From the NCBI GenBank assembly GCA_963825685.1, contig CAWGUD010000018.1:124001-188000 (forward strand): a stretch of 64,000 bases of DNA. Direction: 5' to 3'. Within the stretch, counting starts at the first letter, position 1. Every line of letters starts with the position of its first letter. A model generated the notes under the pieces. That model was not told the origin of the DNA and did not search any database. It saw only the letters and a list, made by a program, of their open reading frames with translations. A program made the translations under genes and the position numbers. The stretch is from JAOUEA01 sp963825685 (GTDB lineage: Bacteria > Actinomycetota > UBA4738 > HRBIN12). Shown in pieces: positions 10,943 through 20,720 of this stretch.

Positions 10943-12140
10943 ATGCGTGCCCGACGGTTCCTGTTCGCCATCTGCCTGGGTGTGGTGGCTGCCCTGTTCG
11001 TGCAGTCGCCGGCGGTCGCCGCGCCCCCGCGCTGGGTGCAGCGGGTCGACGCCCTCGTCGGTGACCTGCCGATCTCGGTGGCGATCTCGCTCGACGGAGA
11101 CCCGCTCTACGGGCACCAGGATTGGGTTCGCCGGCCACCTGCCTCCAACGAGAAGCTCCTGCTGTCGATGGCGCTGCTGAAGCGCATCGGAGGCGACACG
11201 ACGATCCCCACCCGGCTGTTCGCCACCGAGCGCGTGGGGGCCGACGACGTGCTCGACGGGAATCTGTGGATCGTCGGCCACGGCGACCCGGAGATCGACG
11301 CCCACGACATGGCCGATCTCGCGAGATCCCTCGTCGACGCCGGCGTCGACCGGGTCCGCGGGCGCGTCTTCGGGGCGACGGGTCCGTTCGCGCGCGACTG
11401 GTGGGCACCCGGCTGGCGCGACTACTTCCCCGACGTGTACATCGCTCTGCCGACGGCGCTGACGTACCGGTTCAACGAGGGCGCGGGCGGCCGCCACCTC
11501 CGCGACCCGGAGCGCCTCGCCGCGAAGGCCCTGACGAAGAAGCTCGAGGCACGCGGTATCGAGGTCACCGGCACGCCGGGCCTCGGCTCGCCGCCGCCCG
11601 GGCTGGTGGCGATGGCCACGGTGCGCAGCGACCCGCTCGCCACGATCATGCGTCGGATGAACCTCGTCTCGAGCAACTTCCGCGCCGAGGTGCTCGGTAA
11701 GCTCCTCGGTGCGAAGCGACTCGGGTCACCCGGCACGATCGCGAAGGGCGCCCGGGTGATCGAGGGCTTCGCCGACGCCCAGGGCGTGCGGGTGGAGGCG
11801 CACGACGGCTCCGGCTTGTCCTATGACAACCGCGTGAGCGCCGATGGCGTCGTCGAGATGCTGCAGGTCGCCGAGCAGGCGCCGTGGGGCGACGTGCTGC
11901 GAGGAACGTTGCCGGCCGGCGGCGAGGGAACCCTGCGAGGACCGCCTGAAGACGGTCACGGTGCGCGCGAAGACCGGCACGCTGATCGAGGTCTCGGCGC
12001 TCTCGGGGTGGGTCTGGCTCGAGCGGGAAGACGCCTGGGCCGCGTTCTCGATCCTGTCGAGCGGCATGAACACCGATCAGGCCAAGTCGATCGAGAACAG
12101 GATCGTGCGCGTGGTCGCCGCCAACGCCGCCGCTCGCTGA
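10943..12140 (+). CDS. dacB: D-alanyl-D-alanine carboxypeptidase/endopeptidase, S13 (PBP4) family (frameshifted near the end)
   Basis: Cuts the terminal D-Ala or cross-links of peptidoglycan outside the membrane. ATG 10943 gives a clear signal peptide (MRARRFLFAICLGVVAALFV, cleavage after AVAA). The three S13 active-site motifs are present: SxxK in PPASNEKLLL (about residue 68), SxN in NLVSSNFRAE (about 245) and KTG in VRAKTGTLIE. The last is reached only after a one-base frame change near 11938, where GEGTLR should continue DRLKTVTVRAKTG. The protein ends VVAANAAAR at 12140. At about 399 residues it is a short PBP4, as is common in actinobacteria. It follows the GGDEF-EAL gene by 53 bp. Confidence 0.88.
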
Positions 12141-12233
12141 CCGGTCCTGCGAGCGGTGCCCAGAACGCCGTGTCGTCTCGACCTCCCTGAACGAACCACG
12201 AGTGTTCGATGCACCGACAGTAGGGGCGGGAAG

Positions 12234-12640
12234 ATGCAGAGGATGGTCGGCTGGATCACGGGCGTGTCGGTCACGCTGGTGGCGGCCGGGTCACTGAGTC
12301 TCGGGATCGCGGACGCCGACGGCTCCCAACACGACGATCAGCTCATCGGGGACGCCGCGAGGCACGGTCTCGCCCGCGATCGTGAAGGGGGCCGGGGCCG
12401 GCTCCGACGTGACGATCGGTCGGGCGACGACCCCGAGCGGCCCGAGCGACGCTCGTCGACGGCCAGTTCGAGGTGATCTTCCCGATCACCGGGCGTGATT
12501 GCGCTTACGTCGCCGACGATCGGGAAGACGGTCGTGGGCGACGGCGCCAAGCCCGGCTTCATCCCGAGCCGTCGGACGAACCGGCGAGGAGATCGCGGCG
12601 CACATCACCACCCACGACAAGCGAGGCAGGGGAGCCGACT
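12234..12640 (+). pseudogene. Remnant or heavily frame-disrupted gene for a secreted protein
   Basis: ATG 12234 starts a hydrophobic signal-like stretch (MVGWITGVSVTLVAAGSLSL) that soon turns Arg-rich. Protein-like text then appears in successive frames: TVSPAIVKGAGAGSDVTIGR, LVDGQFEVIFPITG, VIALTSPTIGKTVVGDGAKP and RTGEEIAAHITTHDKRG. At least three single-base shifts would be needed to join them, so the gene is decayed or badly assembled. I recognise no family. The rest of the 12141-12741 gap, down to the end of leuB-cimA, shows no gene and no convincing T-rich terminator. Confidence 0.35.
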
Positions 12641-12741
12641 CGCCCCTTCCACCTCGAGGTGTCGTGTTCTCGAGCGCCTGTCCGAGATTCACCGATCCAC
12701 CGCCAGAGCGATGCGGCTCGGGCGTCGCCCGGGCCCGCCTC

Positions 12742-15384
12742 TCACGCCTCCGGCGCGCGTGGATGCAGCAGGCCGTACGTGTACCCGTCGACCAGCGCTT
12801 CCCACGAGGCCTCGATGATGTTCTCGCTCACGCCGACCGTGGTCCACTCGCGCTCACCGTTCGACAGGTCGATCAGCACCCGCACGACGGCCCCGGTGCC
12901 GTGGGTGCCGGAGAGCACCCGCACGCGGAAGTCCTCGAGCCCCATCTGGTCGAGTGCGGGGTAGTCGTTCGTGAGCGCCTTGCGGAGCGCGGTGTCGAGC
13001 GCGCCCACCGGCCCCTGACCCTCGGCCGACTCGATGTGGCGCGTGCCCTGCGTGCGGACCTTCACGGTCGCCTCGGCGAGCGGCGGCTCGTCGTCGCCGA
13101 CACGTTCCTCGACGTGGACGCGGTAGCTCTCGATCTCGAAGAACGGCTGGGACCATCCGCCGGCCCGACGCATCAACATCTCGAGGGAGGCCTCCGCCAC
13201 GTCGAACGCGTACCCGCGCGACTCGCGTTCCTTGATCTGCTCGACGATCGTGGGGATCGCGGCATCGTCGAGCTCGAGCCCGAGCTCGTCGGCCTTCATG
13301 CGGATCGTGGCGCCGCCGCCGTAGTCCGACGCCACGATGCCCCGGCGGTTCCCCACGGTCTCGGGCGGCACGTGCTCGTAGGCCCGCGAGACCCGCGCGA
13401 CCCCGCTCGTGTGCAAGCCGGCCTTGTGCGTGAACGCGTAGCGCCCCGTGTACGGCTGGCGGGAATCCGGCGCGAGGTTCGCGATGTCCGCGACGTAGTG
13501 CGCGAGCTCGGTGAGGTGCTCGACCGCCCCCTCGGGCAGCGCGTCGGCGACGCCCATCTTCAGCACGAGGTCGGCGGTGAGCGGGATCAGGTCGGCGTTG
13601 CCGGTGCGCTCCCCGTAGCCGTTGATCGTGCCCTGCACCTGGTGCACGCCGGCATCGACCGCGACCAGGGAGTTCGCGACCGCGCAGCCGGCGTCGTTGT
13701 GCACGTGGATGCCGAGCGGCACGCTCGCCTGGGTCTTCACGTCCTCGACCACGCGCGCCACGTCGAACGGCAGCATGCCCCCGTTCGTGTCGCAGAGCAC
13801 GAGCCGCTCGGCGCCGGCTTCCTCGGCCGCGGCGAGCACCGCCATCGCGAACGTCGCGTCGCTGCGGTGGCCGTCGAAGAAGTGCTCGGCGTCGAAGAAC
13901 ACCCGCCGACCCTGGGCGCGCAGGAACTCGACCGAGTCGCGGACCATCGCGACGCCTTCGTCGAGATCGGTGCGCAGCGCCTCGGTGACGTGCAGGTCCC
14001 ACGCCTTCCCCACGAGGCAGACGACTTCGGTGCCGGCGCCGAGCAGGTCCCGCAGCACCTGGGAGTCCTCCGCCCGCTCCCCCGCCCGCCGCGTCATGCC
14101 GAACGCGGTGAGCGTGCTCGTCTTGAGCGTCTCCTTCGTGGCCAGCTGGAAGAACTCCGTGTCGCGGGGATTCGCGCCGGGCCAGCCGCCTTCCACGAAC
14201 GGGAAGCCGACCTGGTCGAGCTTGTGCAGGATGCGGAGCCGGTCCTCGACCGTGTACGAGAGGTCGGCCTGCTGCGCACCGTCGCGCAGCGTCGTGTCGT
14301 AGAGCTCGACCCGGGGACCGGGATCGCTCACGATGATCGCTCCCTCGACCACGAGGTCGCCGACCTGCGTCGTCGTGTAGCCCATCTCGCCGGCCCGCAT
14401 CGACTTCATCTGCTGGGTCGCGGCGCGGATGCCCCTGTCGACCCGGCCGGCCGCCTCGGCCTCGCCGAGCTGGCGCAGCAGCATCTCGAGGGCGCCGATC
14501 GCCGCGAGCGGGTTGATCGTGCCCTTGCCGGTCTCGCTCGGCGCCGTGCCGCCGATCGGCTCGAACATCGACACGCCCTGCGGGTTGATGTTGCCGCCGG
14601 CGGCGATGCCCATGCCGCCCTGGATCATCGCGCCGAGGTCCGTGATGATGTCGCCGAACATGTTGTCGGTGACGATCACGTCGAACCGGCCGGGCCAGTC
14701 CAGGAAGTAGATGCAGGCCGCGTCGACGTGCACGTAGTCGGTCTCGACCTCGGGGAACTCGGCCGCGAGCTCGTCGACCACCCGCTGGTAGAGGTCGCCC
14801 GCGAACGTCAGCACGTTCGTCTTGTGCACGAGGGTGAGCTTCCTGCGTCGATGCGGCTGCATCGCGAGCTCGAACGCGTAGCGCACGATGCGCTCCACGC
14901 CGTGGCGGGTGTTGATCGACTCCTGCACCGCCACCTCGTGCTCGGTGCCCTTGCGATGGAACCCACCGGCGCCGCTGTAGAGGCCCTCGGAGTTCTCGCG
15001 CACCACGACCATGTTCACGTCGTCCTCGGTGTGGCTCGGCACGAGCGTCTGCACACCGGGATAGCGCACGACGGGCCGAAGGTTCACGTACTGGTCCAGG
15101 CCGAACCGCGCCTTCAGCAGCAGGTCGCGTTCCAGCACCCCCGGCTTGACGCGTGGGTCGCCGACCGCGCCGAGGAAGATCGCGTCGAGCCCGCGCAGCC
15201 GCTCGAGCTCGTCGTCGGGGAGCGTGTCGCCCGTGCGCAGGTAGCGGTCGGCGCCGAGATCGAACTCGACCAGGTCGAACGACGCGTCGCCGCGCACGGC
15301 ATCGAGCACCTTGAGGCCTTCGCCGACGACCTCAGGCCCCGTGCCGTCGCCCCGGATCACTCCGACGCGATAGGAACCCGTCAC
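12742..15384 (-). CDS. leuB-cimA: Fused 3-isopropylmalate dehydrogenase / (R)-citramalate synthase
   Basis: One uninterrupted 880-residue frame. Residues 1-351 are LeuB (VGVIRGDGTGPEVVGEGLK, NSEGLYSG, TDNMFGDIITDLGAMIQGG, PIGGTAPS); residues 352-880 are CimA (RVELYDTTLRDGAQQADLS, HVHNDAGCAVANS, GYGERTGNADL and the C-terminal allosteric domain). LeuB oxidises 3-isopropylmalate and, in the citramalate pathway, methylmalate. CimA condenses pyruvate with acetyl-CoA to start threonine-independent isoleucine synthesis. Each half has full normal length. Codon 352 is GTG (14331-14329) with a weak GGAG upstream, and codon 348 is GGA, one substitution from TGA. The fusion may therefore be real, or two translationally coupled genes joined by an error. 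ATG overlaps the leuA stop by 4 bases. Last gene of the operon. Confidence 0.85.
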   Translation of the reverse strand: MTGSYRVGVIRGDGTGPEVVGEGLKVLDAVRGDASFDLVEFDLGADRYLRTGDTLPDDELERLRGLDAIFLGAVGDPRVKPGVLERDLLLKARFGLDQYVNLRPVVRYPGVQTLVPSHTEDDVNMVVVRENSEGLYSGAGGFHRKGTEHEVAVQESINTRHGVERIVRYAFELAMQPHRRRKLTLVHKTNVLTFAGDLYQRVVDELAAEFPEVETDYVHVDAACIYFLDWPGRFDVIVTDNMFGDIITDLGAMIQGGMGIAAGGNINPQGVSMFEPIGGTAPSETGKGTINPLAAIGALEMLLRQLGEAEAAGRVDRGIRAATQQMKSMRAGEMGYTTTQVGDLVVEGAIIVSDPGPRVELYDTTLRDGAQQADLSYTVEDRLRILHKLDQVGFPFVEGGWPGANPRDTEFFQLATKETLKTSTLTAFGMTRRAGERAEDSQVLRDLLGAGTEVVCLVGKAWDLHVTEALRTDLDEGVAMVRDSVEFLRAQGRRVFFDAEHFFDGHRSDATFAMAVLAAAEEAGAERLVLCDTNGGMLPFDVARVVEDVKTQASVPLGIHVHNDAGCAVANSLVAVDAGVHQVQGTINGYGERTGNADLIPLTADLVLKMGVADALPEGAVEHLTELAHYVADIANLAPDSRQPYTGRYAFTHKAGLHTSGVARVSRAYEHVPPETVGNRRGIVASDYGGGATIRMKADELGLELDDAAIPTIVEQIKERESRGYAFDVAEASLEMLMRRAGGWSQPFFEIESYRVHVEERVGDDEPPLAEATVKVRTQGTRHIESAEGQGPVGALDTALRKALTNDYPALDQMGLEDFRVRVLSGTHGTGAVVRVLIDLSNGEREWTTVGVSENIIEASWEALVDGYTYGLLHPRAPEA

Positions 15385-16973
15385 GGGGTCTCCTCGTTCG
15401 TGGCCCGCTGCACGTTCGTGACGTGCACCGCGCGGTTGACGGCCGCGAGGTACGCCCGGGCGCTCGCCTCCACCACGTCGGTCGCGACACCGCGACCCGT
15501 GACCCGGCGTCCGTCGACGTCGATCTGCACGACGACGTCACCTAACGCGTCGGTCCCCTCGGTGACGCTCGAGACGTGGAAGTTCACGAGTCGGCCGTCG
15601 ACGCCGGCGGCCTGCTGGATCGCTCCCATCGCGGAGTCGATCAGACCGTCGCCCGTCGCGGTTCGCTCGATCACCTCCTCGCCCCGTCGCAGGCGCACCG
15701 TGACGCTGGGCTCTCGGTCGGTGCCGCCGTCCATCCGCAGCGACTCCATCACGAGCACGTCCTCGTCGGTCGCGCCGAGCTCCTCGGCCACGATCGCGGA
15801 GAGGTCCTGGTCGGTGATCTGCACCTTGCGGTCGGCGAGGTCCTTGAAGCGGGCGAACGCCCGATTCAGGTGGTCGTCGTCGATCCTGATGCCGATCTTG
15901 TCGAGCGCATCGACGAACGCGTGCCGGCCTGAGTGCTTGCCCAACACGAGCGCGTTGCCCTCGAGCCCGATCTCGACCGGGTCCATGATCTCGTAGGTGG
16001 CACGGTTGCTCAGCACGCCGTGCTGGTGGATGCCGCTCTCGTGCGCGAACGCGCTCGAGCCCACGACCGCCTTGTTGCGCTGCACGGTGTAGCCGGTCGT
16101 CATCGCGACCAGGCGCGACGTGCGCACGATCTCCTTGATGTTCAGGGCGTGCTGCTTGCCGAGCGCCTGGCTGCGTGTGCGCACGACCATCGCGATCTCC
16201 TCGAGCGAGCAGTTCCCGGCGCGCTCGCCGATGCCGTTCACCGCCACCTCGACCTGACCGGCGCCGTGCTCGATGCCGGCGAGCGAGTTCGCGACCGCGA
16301 GCCCGAGGTCGTTGTGGCAGTGCGTCGAGATCACGACGTCGTCGGGCGTCTGGTCGCGCACGACGCGGATCAGCTCGCCGAACTCGGTCGGCGTCGCGTA
16401 GCCGACCGTGTCGGGCACGTTGATCGTGGTCGCCCCGCACTCGACCGCGAGCCGATAGCACTCGAGCAGGAACTCGAGCGGCGTGCGCGTCGCATCCTGC
16501 GCGGAGAACTCGACGTCGTCGGTGTAGCTCTTCGCCAGGGAGACGTTCTCGCGGATCGCGTCGAGCACCTGCTGGTGGCTCATCCTCAGCATCGACTCAC
16601 GCTGCACGTCGCTCGTGGAGATGAACGTGTGGATGCGCCAGCGGTCGGCGCCTTTGAGCGCCTCGGCCGCGCGCTCGATGTCGCCGGTCGCGGTGCGCGC
16701 GAGCGCCGCGATCACCGGGCCCTTCACGGTCGAGGCGATCTCGGCGACCGCATCGAACTCGCCGGGCGAGCTGATCGGGAAGCCGGCCTCGAGGATGTCG
16801 ACGTTCAGCCGGGCGAGCTGCTCGGCGATCTCGACCTTCTCGGCCTTCGTGAGCGCGATGCCGGGAGCTTGCTCCCCGTCGCGCAGGGTGGTGTCGAAGA
16901 TCCGGACGTGCTCGCCCGCTACGCTGCCGGTGGATACGTTGCCTGGGGATACGTTGCCGTTGCTGTCGCTCAT
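15381..16973 (-). CDS. leuA: 2-isopropylmalate synthase
   Basis: Condenses 2-oxoisovalerate with acetyl-CoA, the first committed step of leucine synthesis. A 530-residue protein with the DRE-TIM catalytic entry HVRIFDTTLRDGEQAPGIAL, the metal-binding HxH in STHCHNDLGLAVANS, NGIGERAGNCSLEEI and a C-terminal leucine-sensing domain (about residues 390-525). It is of the bacterial LeuA1 type rather than the long actinobacterial LeuA2. The N-terminus holds a small internal repeat (GNVSPGNVSTGSVAG). ATG 16973 overlaps the ilvC stop by 4 bases and its stop overlaps the leuB-cimA start, so translation is coupled. Feedback inhibition by leucine is usual for the family. Confidence 0.96.
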   Translation of the reverse strand: MSDSNGNVSPGNVSTGSVAGEHVRIFDTTLRDGEQAPGIALTKAEKVEIAEQLARLNVDILEAGFPISSPGEFDAVAEIASTVKGPVIAALARTATGDIERAAEALKGADRWRIHTFISTSDVQRESMLRMSHQQVLDAIRENVSLAKSYTDDVEFSAQDATRTPLEFLLECYRLAVECGATTINVPDTVGYATPTEFGELIRVVRDQTPDDVVISTHCHNDLGLAVANSLAGIEHGAGQVEVAVNGIGERAGNCSLEEIAMVVRTRSQALGKQHALNIKEIVRTSRLVAMTTGYTVQRNKAVVGSSAFAHESGIHQHGVLSNRATYEIMDPVEIGLEGNALVLGKHSGRHAFVDALDKIGIRIDDDHLNRAFARFKDLADRKVQITDQDLSAIVAEELGATDEDVLVMESLRMDGGTDREPSVTVRLRRGEEVIERTATGDGLIDSAMGAIQQAAGVDGRLVNFHVSSVTEGTDALGDVVVQIDVDGRRVTGRGVATDVVEASARAYLAAVNRAVHVTNVQRATNEETP

Positions 16974-17985
16974 GACGGTGGCACCTTCTGCTCGCTCTCC
17001 AACCAGGGCATCATCTGGCGCAGCTGCCGCCCCACCTGCTCGAGCTGGGACGTCTGCGCCTGACCCCTAAGTCGCAAGAACTCCTCGAAGCCGCCGTCGG
17101 CTTCCGCGATCCACTTCCGGGCGAACGTGCCGTCCTGGATCTCGGCGAGCACCTGGCGCATCTGGTCGCGAGCGTGCTCGTCGATCACGCGCTTGCCGCT
17201 CTGGTAGTCGCCCCACTCGGCGGTGTCGCTCACCGAGTAGCGCATCCACGACAGACCGCCCTCGTAGATCAGGTCGATGATCAGCTTCAGCTCGTGCAGG
17301 CACTCGAAGTACGCGATCTCGGGCTGGTAGCCGGCCTCGACCAGCGTCTCGAACCCGTTGCGGATCAGCTCGCTGACGCCGCCGCACAGCACGGTCTGCT
17401 CGCCGAACAGGTCGGTCTCGGTCTCTTCCTTGAAGGTGGTCTCGATGATGCCGGGCTTCGCGCAGCCGATCGCCGCGCCGTAGGCGAGCGCACGCGCTCT
17501 GCGCCTTGCCGGTGGCGTCCTGGTGCACGGCCACGAGCCCGGGCGTGCCGTTGCCCTCGACGTAGGTGCGGCGCACGAGGTGGCCCGGACCCTTGGGCGC
17601 GATCATCGTGACGTCGACGCCCGTCGGGCGGGGTCACCGTGCCGAAGTGGATCGAGAACCCGTGGGCGAACATCAGCATGTCGCCGTCCTTCAGGTTCGG
17701 CGCGATGTCGCTCTCGTAGACCGCACCGTGGGCGGTGTCGGGAAGCAGGCACATCACGACGTCGGCCTCCGCGACGGCGTCGCCGACATCGAGCACGCGC
17801 AGGCCGGCGTCCTCGGCCTGCCGGCGGCTCGCCGAACCGGGCCGCAGCCCCACCCGCACGTCGAGGCCCGAATCCTGCATGTTCTGCGCGTGCGCGTGAC
17901 CCTGCGACCCGAACCCGAGCACCGCGATCTTCTGGTCGGCGAGCACGCCGGGGTCGGTGTCCTTCTCGTAGTAGATCGTCGCCAT
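16970..17985 (-). CDS. ilvC: Ketol-acid reductoisomerase (two frame changes)
   Basis: NADPH-dependent isomeroreductase of acetolactate and acetohydroxybutyrate. The N-terminal Rossmann motif is VLGFGSQGHAHAQN and the frame runs to HFGTVTPP. It resumes after a shift near 17625 as MIAPKGPGHLVRRTYVEGNG and after another near 17497 as the C-terminal knotted domain (LCGGVSELIRNGFETLVEAG, FECLHELKLIIDLIYEGG). The segment between 17497 and 17400 reads correctly as YGAAIGCAKPGIIETTFKEE in the third frame. Repaired length is about 338 residues, standard for class I KARI. All metal-ligand regions are retained, so two indel errors are likelier than loss of the gene. It sits between ilvN (37 bp) and leuA (4-base overlap). 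Confidence 0.93.
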
Positions 17986-18021
17986 GTCGCTCGGTCCCCC
18001 TGATCGGTGATCTGAACCGGA

Positions 18022-18552
18022 CTAGCCGGCCTTCGCCGACTTCAACACACGCTCCCTGATGCCTCGCTCGCCGCGCGCGAGCGCGATGCGCCCGGTGCGC
18101 GAGAGCTCGACGATGCCGAACTCGCTCAGCAACTCGCGCAACGCCTCGAGCTTCTCGGGCCCGCCGCTCGCCTCGACGGTGAGCGTCGAGGCGGTCACGT
18201 CGACGATGCTGACGCGGAAGACGTCGGCGAGCTCCATGATGCGCGCGCGCGCGTCGCCTTCGGCGCGCACCTTCACGAGCATCAGCTCGCGCTCGACCGC
18301 CGTGCCCGGGTCGTGCTCGAGGATCTTGATCACGTTGATCAGCTTGTTCAGCTGCTTCGTGACCTGCTCGAGCGGGCTCTCGTCGACGTTCACCACGATC
18401 GTCATGCGCGAGATGCCCTCGGCCTCGGTCGGACCGACCGCGAGCGAGTCGATGTTGTAGCCGCGGGCCGCGAAGAGACCGGCCACGCGCGTGAGCACGC
18501 CCGGACGGTCTTCCACGAGCACCGAGATCGTGTGCAGCGTCGCGCCGTTCAT
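18022..18552 (-). CDS. ilvN: Acetolactate synthase small (regulatory) subunit
   Basis: Regulatory subunit that binds IlvB and confers valine feedback sensitivity. 176 residues from ATG 18552, with an N-terminal ACT domain (HTISVLVEDRPGVLTRVAGL, FAARGYNIDSLAVGPTE) and a C-terminal second domain (VSIVDVTASTLTVEASG). The start overlaps the ilvB stop by 4 bases (ATGA), typical of translational coupling in ilvBN. Intact frame. Confidence 0.96.
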   Translation of the reverse strand: MNGATLHTISVLVEDRPGVLTRVAGLFAARGYNIDSLAVGPTEAEGISRMTIVVNVDESPLEQVTKQLNKLINVIKILEHDPGTAVERELMLVKVRAEGDARARIMELADVFRVSIVDVTASTLTVEASGGPEKLEALRELLSEFGIVELSRTGRIALARGERGIRERVLKSAKAG

Positions 18553-20308
18553 GCGATCGGAGCCTCCCCCGGGTCGGTCGTGGGCTGGATGCTCTCGGGC
18601 CCGACGATGATGTCGTCGTTCGAGGCGCCCGAGGGCACCATCGGGAACACCATCTCGCCCGGGTCGACCCGGAAGTCGATCACGACCGAGCGGTCCGTGA
18701 TCGAGTACGCCTTCTCGATCGCGTTGTCGACCTCGTCGGCCGACTCCACGCGTAGGCCGACGGCCCCGTACGCCTCGGCGAGCTTCACGTAGTCGGGCAC
18801 GTTCGGGTCGAGCCACACACCCGAGTACCGCTCGTCGAAGAACAGCTCCTGCCACTGGCGCACCATGCCGAGGTAGCCGTTGTTCAGGATCGCCGTGACG
18901 AACGGGATCTGCTCGGTCGCGCTCGTCGCGAGCTCCTGCGCCGTCATCTGGAAACAGCCGTCGCCGTCGATCGCGACGACGCGCAGGTCTGGCCGGCCGA
19001 CCTTGGCGCCCATCGCCGCAGGCACGGCGAAGCCCATCGTGCCGAGTCCGCCCGAGTTGATCCACTTGCGCGGGTGCTCGAACCTCCAGTACTGCGACGC
19101 GTACATCTGGTGCTGGCCGACCCCCGACACGCAGATCGTGTCGTCGTCGGCGAGCGCGCGCAGCCGCTCGACGCAGTACTGCGGCTTCAGCTTCCCGTCG
19201 TCCGTCGGGTAGCGGTACGGGTACTCGTCCTGCCACGCGCGCAGCTGCCCGAGCCAGGCGGAGCGGTCGGGAGGGCCGCCCGTCTCGTCCTGACGCGTGT
19301 GCAGCTCGGCGGCGATCTTGCCGATCACGTCCTTGCAGTCGCCCACGATCGGCACGTCGACCACGCGGTTCTTCCCGATCTCGGCGGGGTCGATGTCGAC
19401 GTGGATCACCTTCGCGTGCGGCGCGAACCCGGCGAGCTTGCCGGTCACGCGATCGTCGAACCGCGATCCGAGCGCGACCAGGAGGTCGGCCTTCTGCATC
19501 GCGGTCACGGCCGTGTAGTTGCCGTGCATGCCGGGCATGCCGAGGCAGAGCTCGTTCGAATCGGGGAACGCGCCCCGTGCCATCAGGGTCGTGACGACCG
19601 GCAGCTGCCCGGTCGTCGCGAGGTCGAACAACTCCGTGTGCGCGTCGGCCTTGATCACACCGCCGCCCACGTAGAGCACGGGCTTCTTCGCCCGCAGGAT
19701 CATCTTCACCGCCTCGACGACCTGGCGCTGGTTGCCCTTCGTGTTCGGCTTGTACCCGGGCAGCGAGACGTTCTCGGGCCACCGGTACGTGGTCGTCTCG
19801 CGATCAGCACGTCCTTCGGCAGGTCGATCAGCACCGGACCGGGCCGTCCCGTCGACGCGATGTGGAACGCCTCGCGCACCGTGGCCACGATGTCGGCCGG
19901 GTCCTTCACGAGGAAGTTGTGCTTGGTCACCGGCATCGTGATGCCGGTGATGTCGGCCTCCTGGAACGCGTCGTTGCCCACCACCGGCGTCGGCACCTGG
20001 CCGGTGATCGCGACGATCGGCACGGAGTCCATCTTCGCGTCGGCGAGCGGCGTGACCAGGTTCGTCGCGCCCGGCCCGCTCGTGGCCATGCAGACGCCGA
20101 CCTTGCCGGTGGCCCACGCGTACCCCTCGGCCGCGTGCCCGGCGCCCTGCTCGTGGCGGCAGAGGATGTGGCGGATCGACGACCGGTCGACCAGCGGGTC
20201 GTAGATCGGCATGCTCGCGCCGCCGGGGATGCCGAAGACGTTCTCGACGCCCTCCTGCTCGAGCGCCTTCAGCAGCGCGTCGGCGCCCGACATCTTCGCA
20301 CCGGTCAC
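18549..20308 (-). CDS. ilvB: Acetolactate synthase large subunit (one frame change)
   Basis: ThDP-, FAD- and Mg-dependent enzyme that joins pyruvate to pyruvate or 2-ketobutyrate. From GTG 20308 it reads MSGADALLKALEQEGVENVF, the catalytic Glu in LCRHEQGAGHAAEGYA, and GRPGPVLIDLPKDVLIA, after which one base is missing near 19803; it continues ETTTYRWPENVSLPGY. The C-terminal half has VIHVDIDPAEIGKNR, GGLGTMGFAVPAAMGAK and the ThDP-binding DGDGCFQMTAQEL with a downstream NNGYLG. Repaired length about 586, normal. It follows the 104-residue protein by one base and overlaps ilvN. Confidence 0.95.
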
Positions 20309-20309
20309 C

Positions 20310-20624
20310 TCAGATCGCCGCCTCTCGCGCTTCCACGGGGCCGGTCTCGACCCGGCGCACGTGCGCCTGCAGGCGGTGCGAAAGGTTGCGGCAGGCGCGC
20401 TCGAACTCCCAGGGGGTCCAGTCGCGTCGACGCATCTGCAGCACGTCCTGTTCCTGCTCGTCGCCGAAGTCGAACCCCGAGCCGAGGTAGACCACGTCGG
20501 AGGACAGGTAGCGATCGACGACGGCGCGCGTCGAGGGCTCGGCTGACTCGACGCTCACCTGGCCGGGACCCTCCCACAGCACGCTGGCGACGACGGTGCC
20601 GTCTCGCTCGAACTCGTACCGCAT
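20310..20624 (-). CDS. Conserved-looking 104-aa protein, first structural gene of the ilv-leu operon
   Basis: ATG 20624 is preceded by a good Shine-Dalgarno (AAGGAG, 8-9 bases upstream). The product starts MRYEFERDGTVVASVLWEG, is soluble, acidic in the middle (GFDFGDEQEQDVLQMRRRD) and ends in an amphipathic helix (WEFERACRNLSHRLQAHVRR). I do not recognise the family. It lies directly after the attenuator terminator and one base before ilvB, so it is co-regulated with branched-chain amino acid synthesis. It may be an assembly or regulatory partner, which is inference from position only. Confidence 0.7.
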   Translation of the reverse strand: MRYEFERDGTVVASVLWEGPGQVSVESAEPSTRAVVDRYLSSDVVYLGSGFDFGDEQEQDVLQMRRRDWTPWEFERACRNLSHRLQAHVRRVETGPVEAREAAI

Positions 20625-20692
20625 GAGGTGCTCTCCTTGTCTCCGGGCCTTCACCCGGTGTTCGCGTTCCGTTTGGCTGGAAGCTGGGAATG

Positions 20693-20715
20693 AAAAACCC
20701 CCGCGGCTGCGGGGG
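20693..20715 (-). terminator. Intrinsic terminator of the ilv operon attenuator
   Basis: Read on the minus strand, CCCCCGC (20715-20709) pairs perfectly with GCGGGGG (20704-20698) around a 4-base loop and is followed by five T residues (20697-20693). This 7-bp all-G/C stem plus U-tract lies between the leader peptide and the first structural gene, 69 bases before its ATG. It is the expected transcription attenuator. Confidence 0.85.
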
Positions 20716-20720
20716 CGTCC

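Noticed and set aside
8196..11408. Minus-strand open frame of about 1070 codons under the GGDEF-EAL and DacB genes
   Set aside because: Its translation is Arg/His/Gly-rich with no motifs, while the plus strand has complete GGDEF, EAL and S13 signatures. It is a frame shadow of G+C-rich coding DNA.
12700..12741. Terminator after leuB-cimA
   Set aside because: A short G/C palindrome is present but without a U-run or a stem long enough to be convincing.
12499..15996. Plus-strand open frame of about 1165 codons opposite leuB-cimA and leuA
   Set aside because: Low-complexity Arg/His/Val translation; the minus strand encodes unmistakable LeuB, CimA and LeuA.
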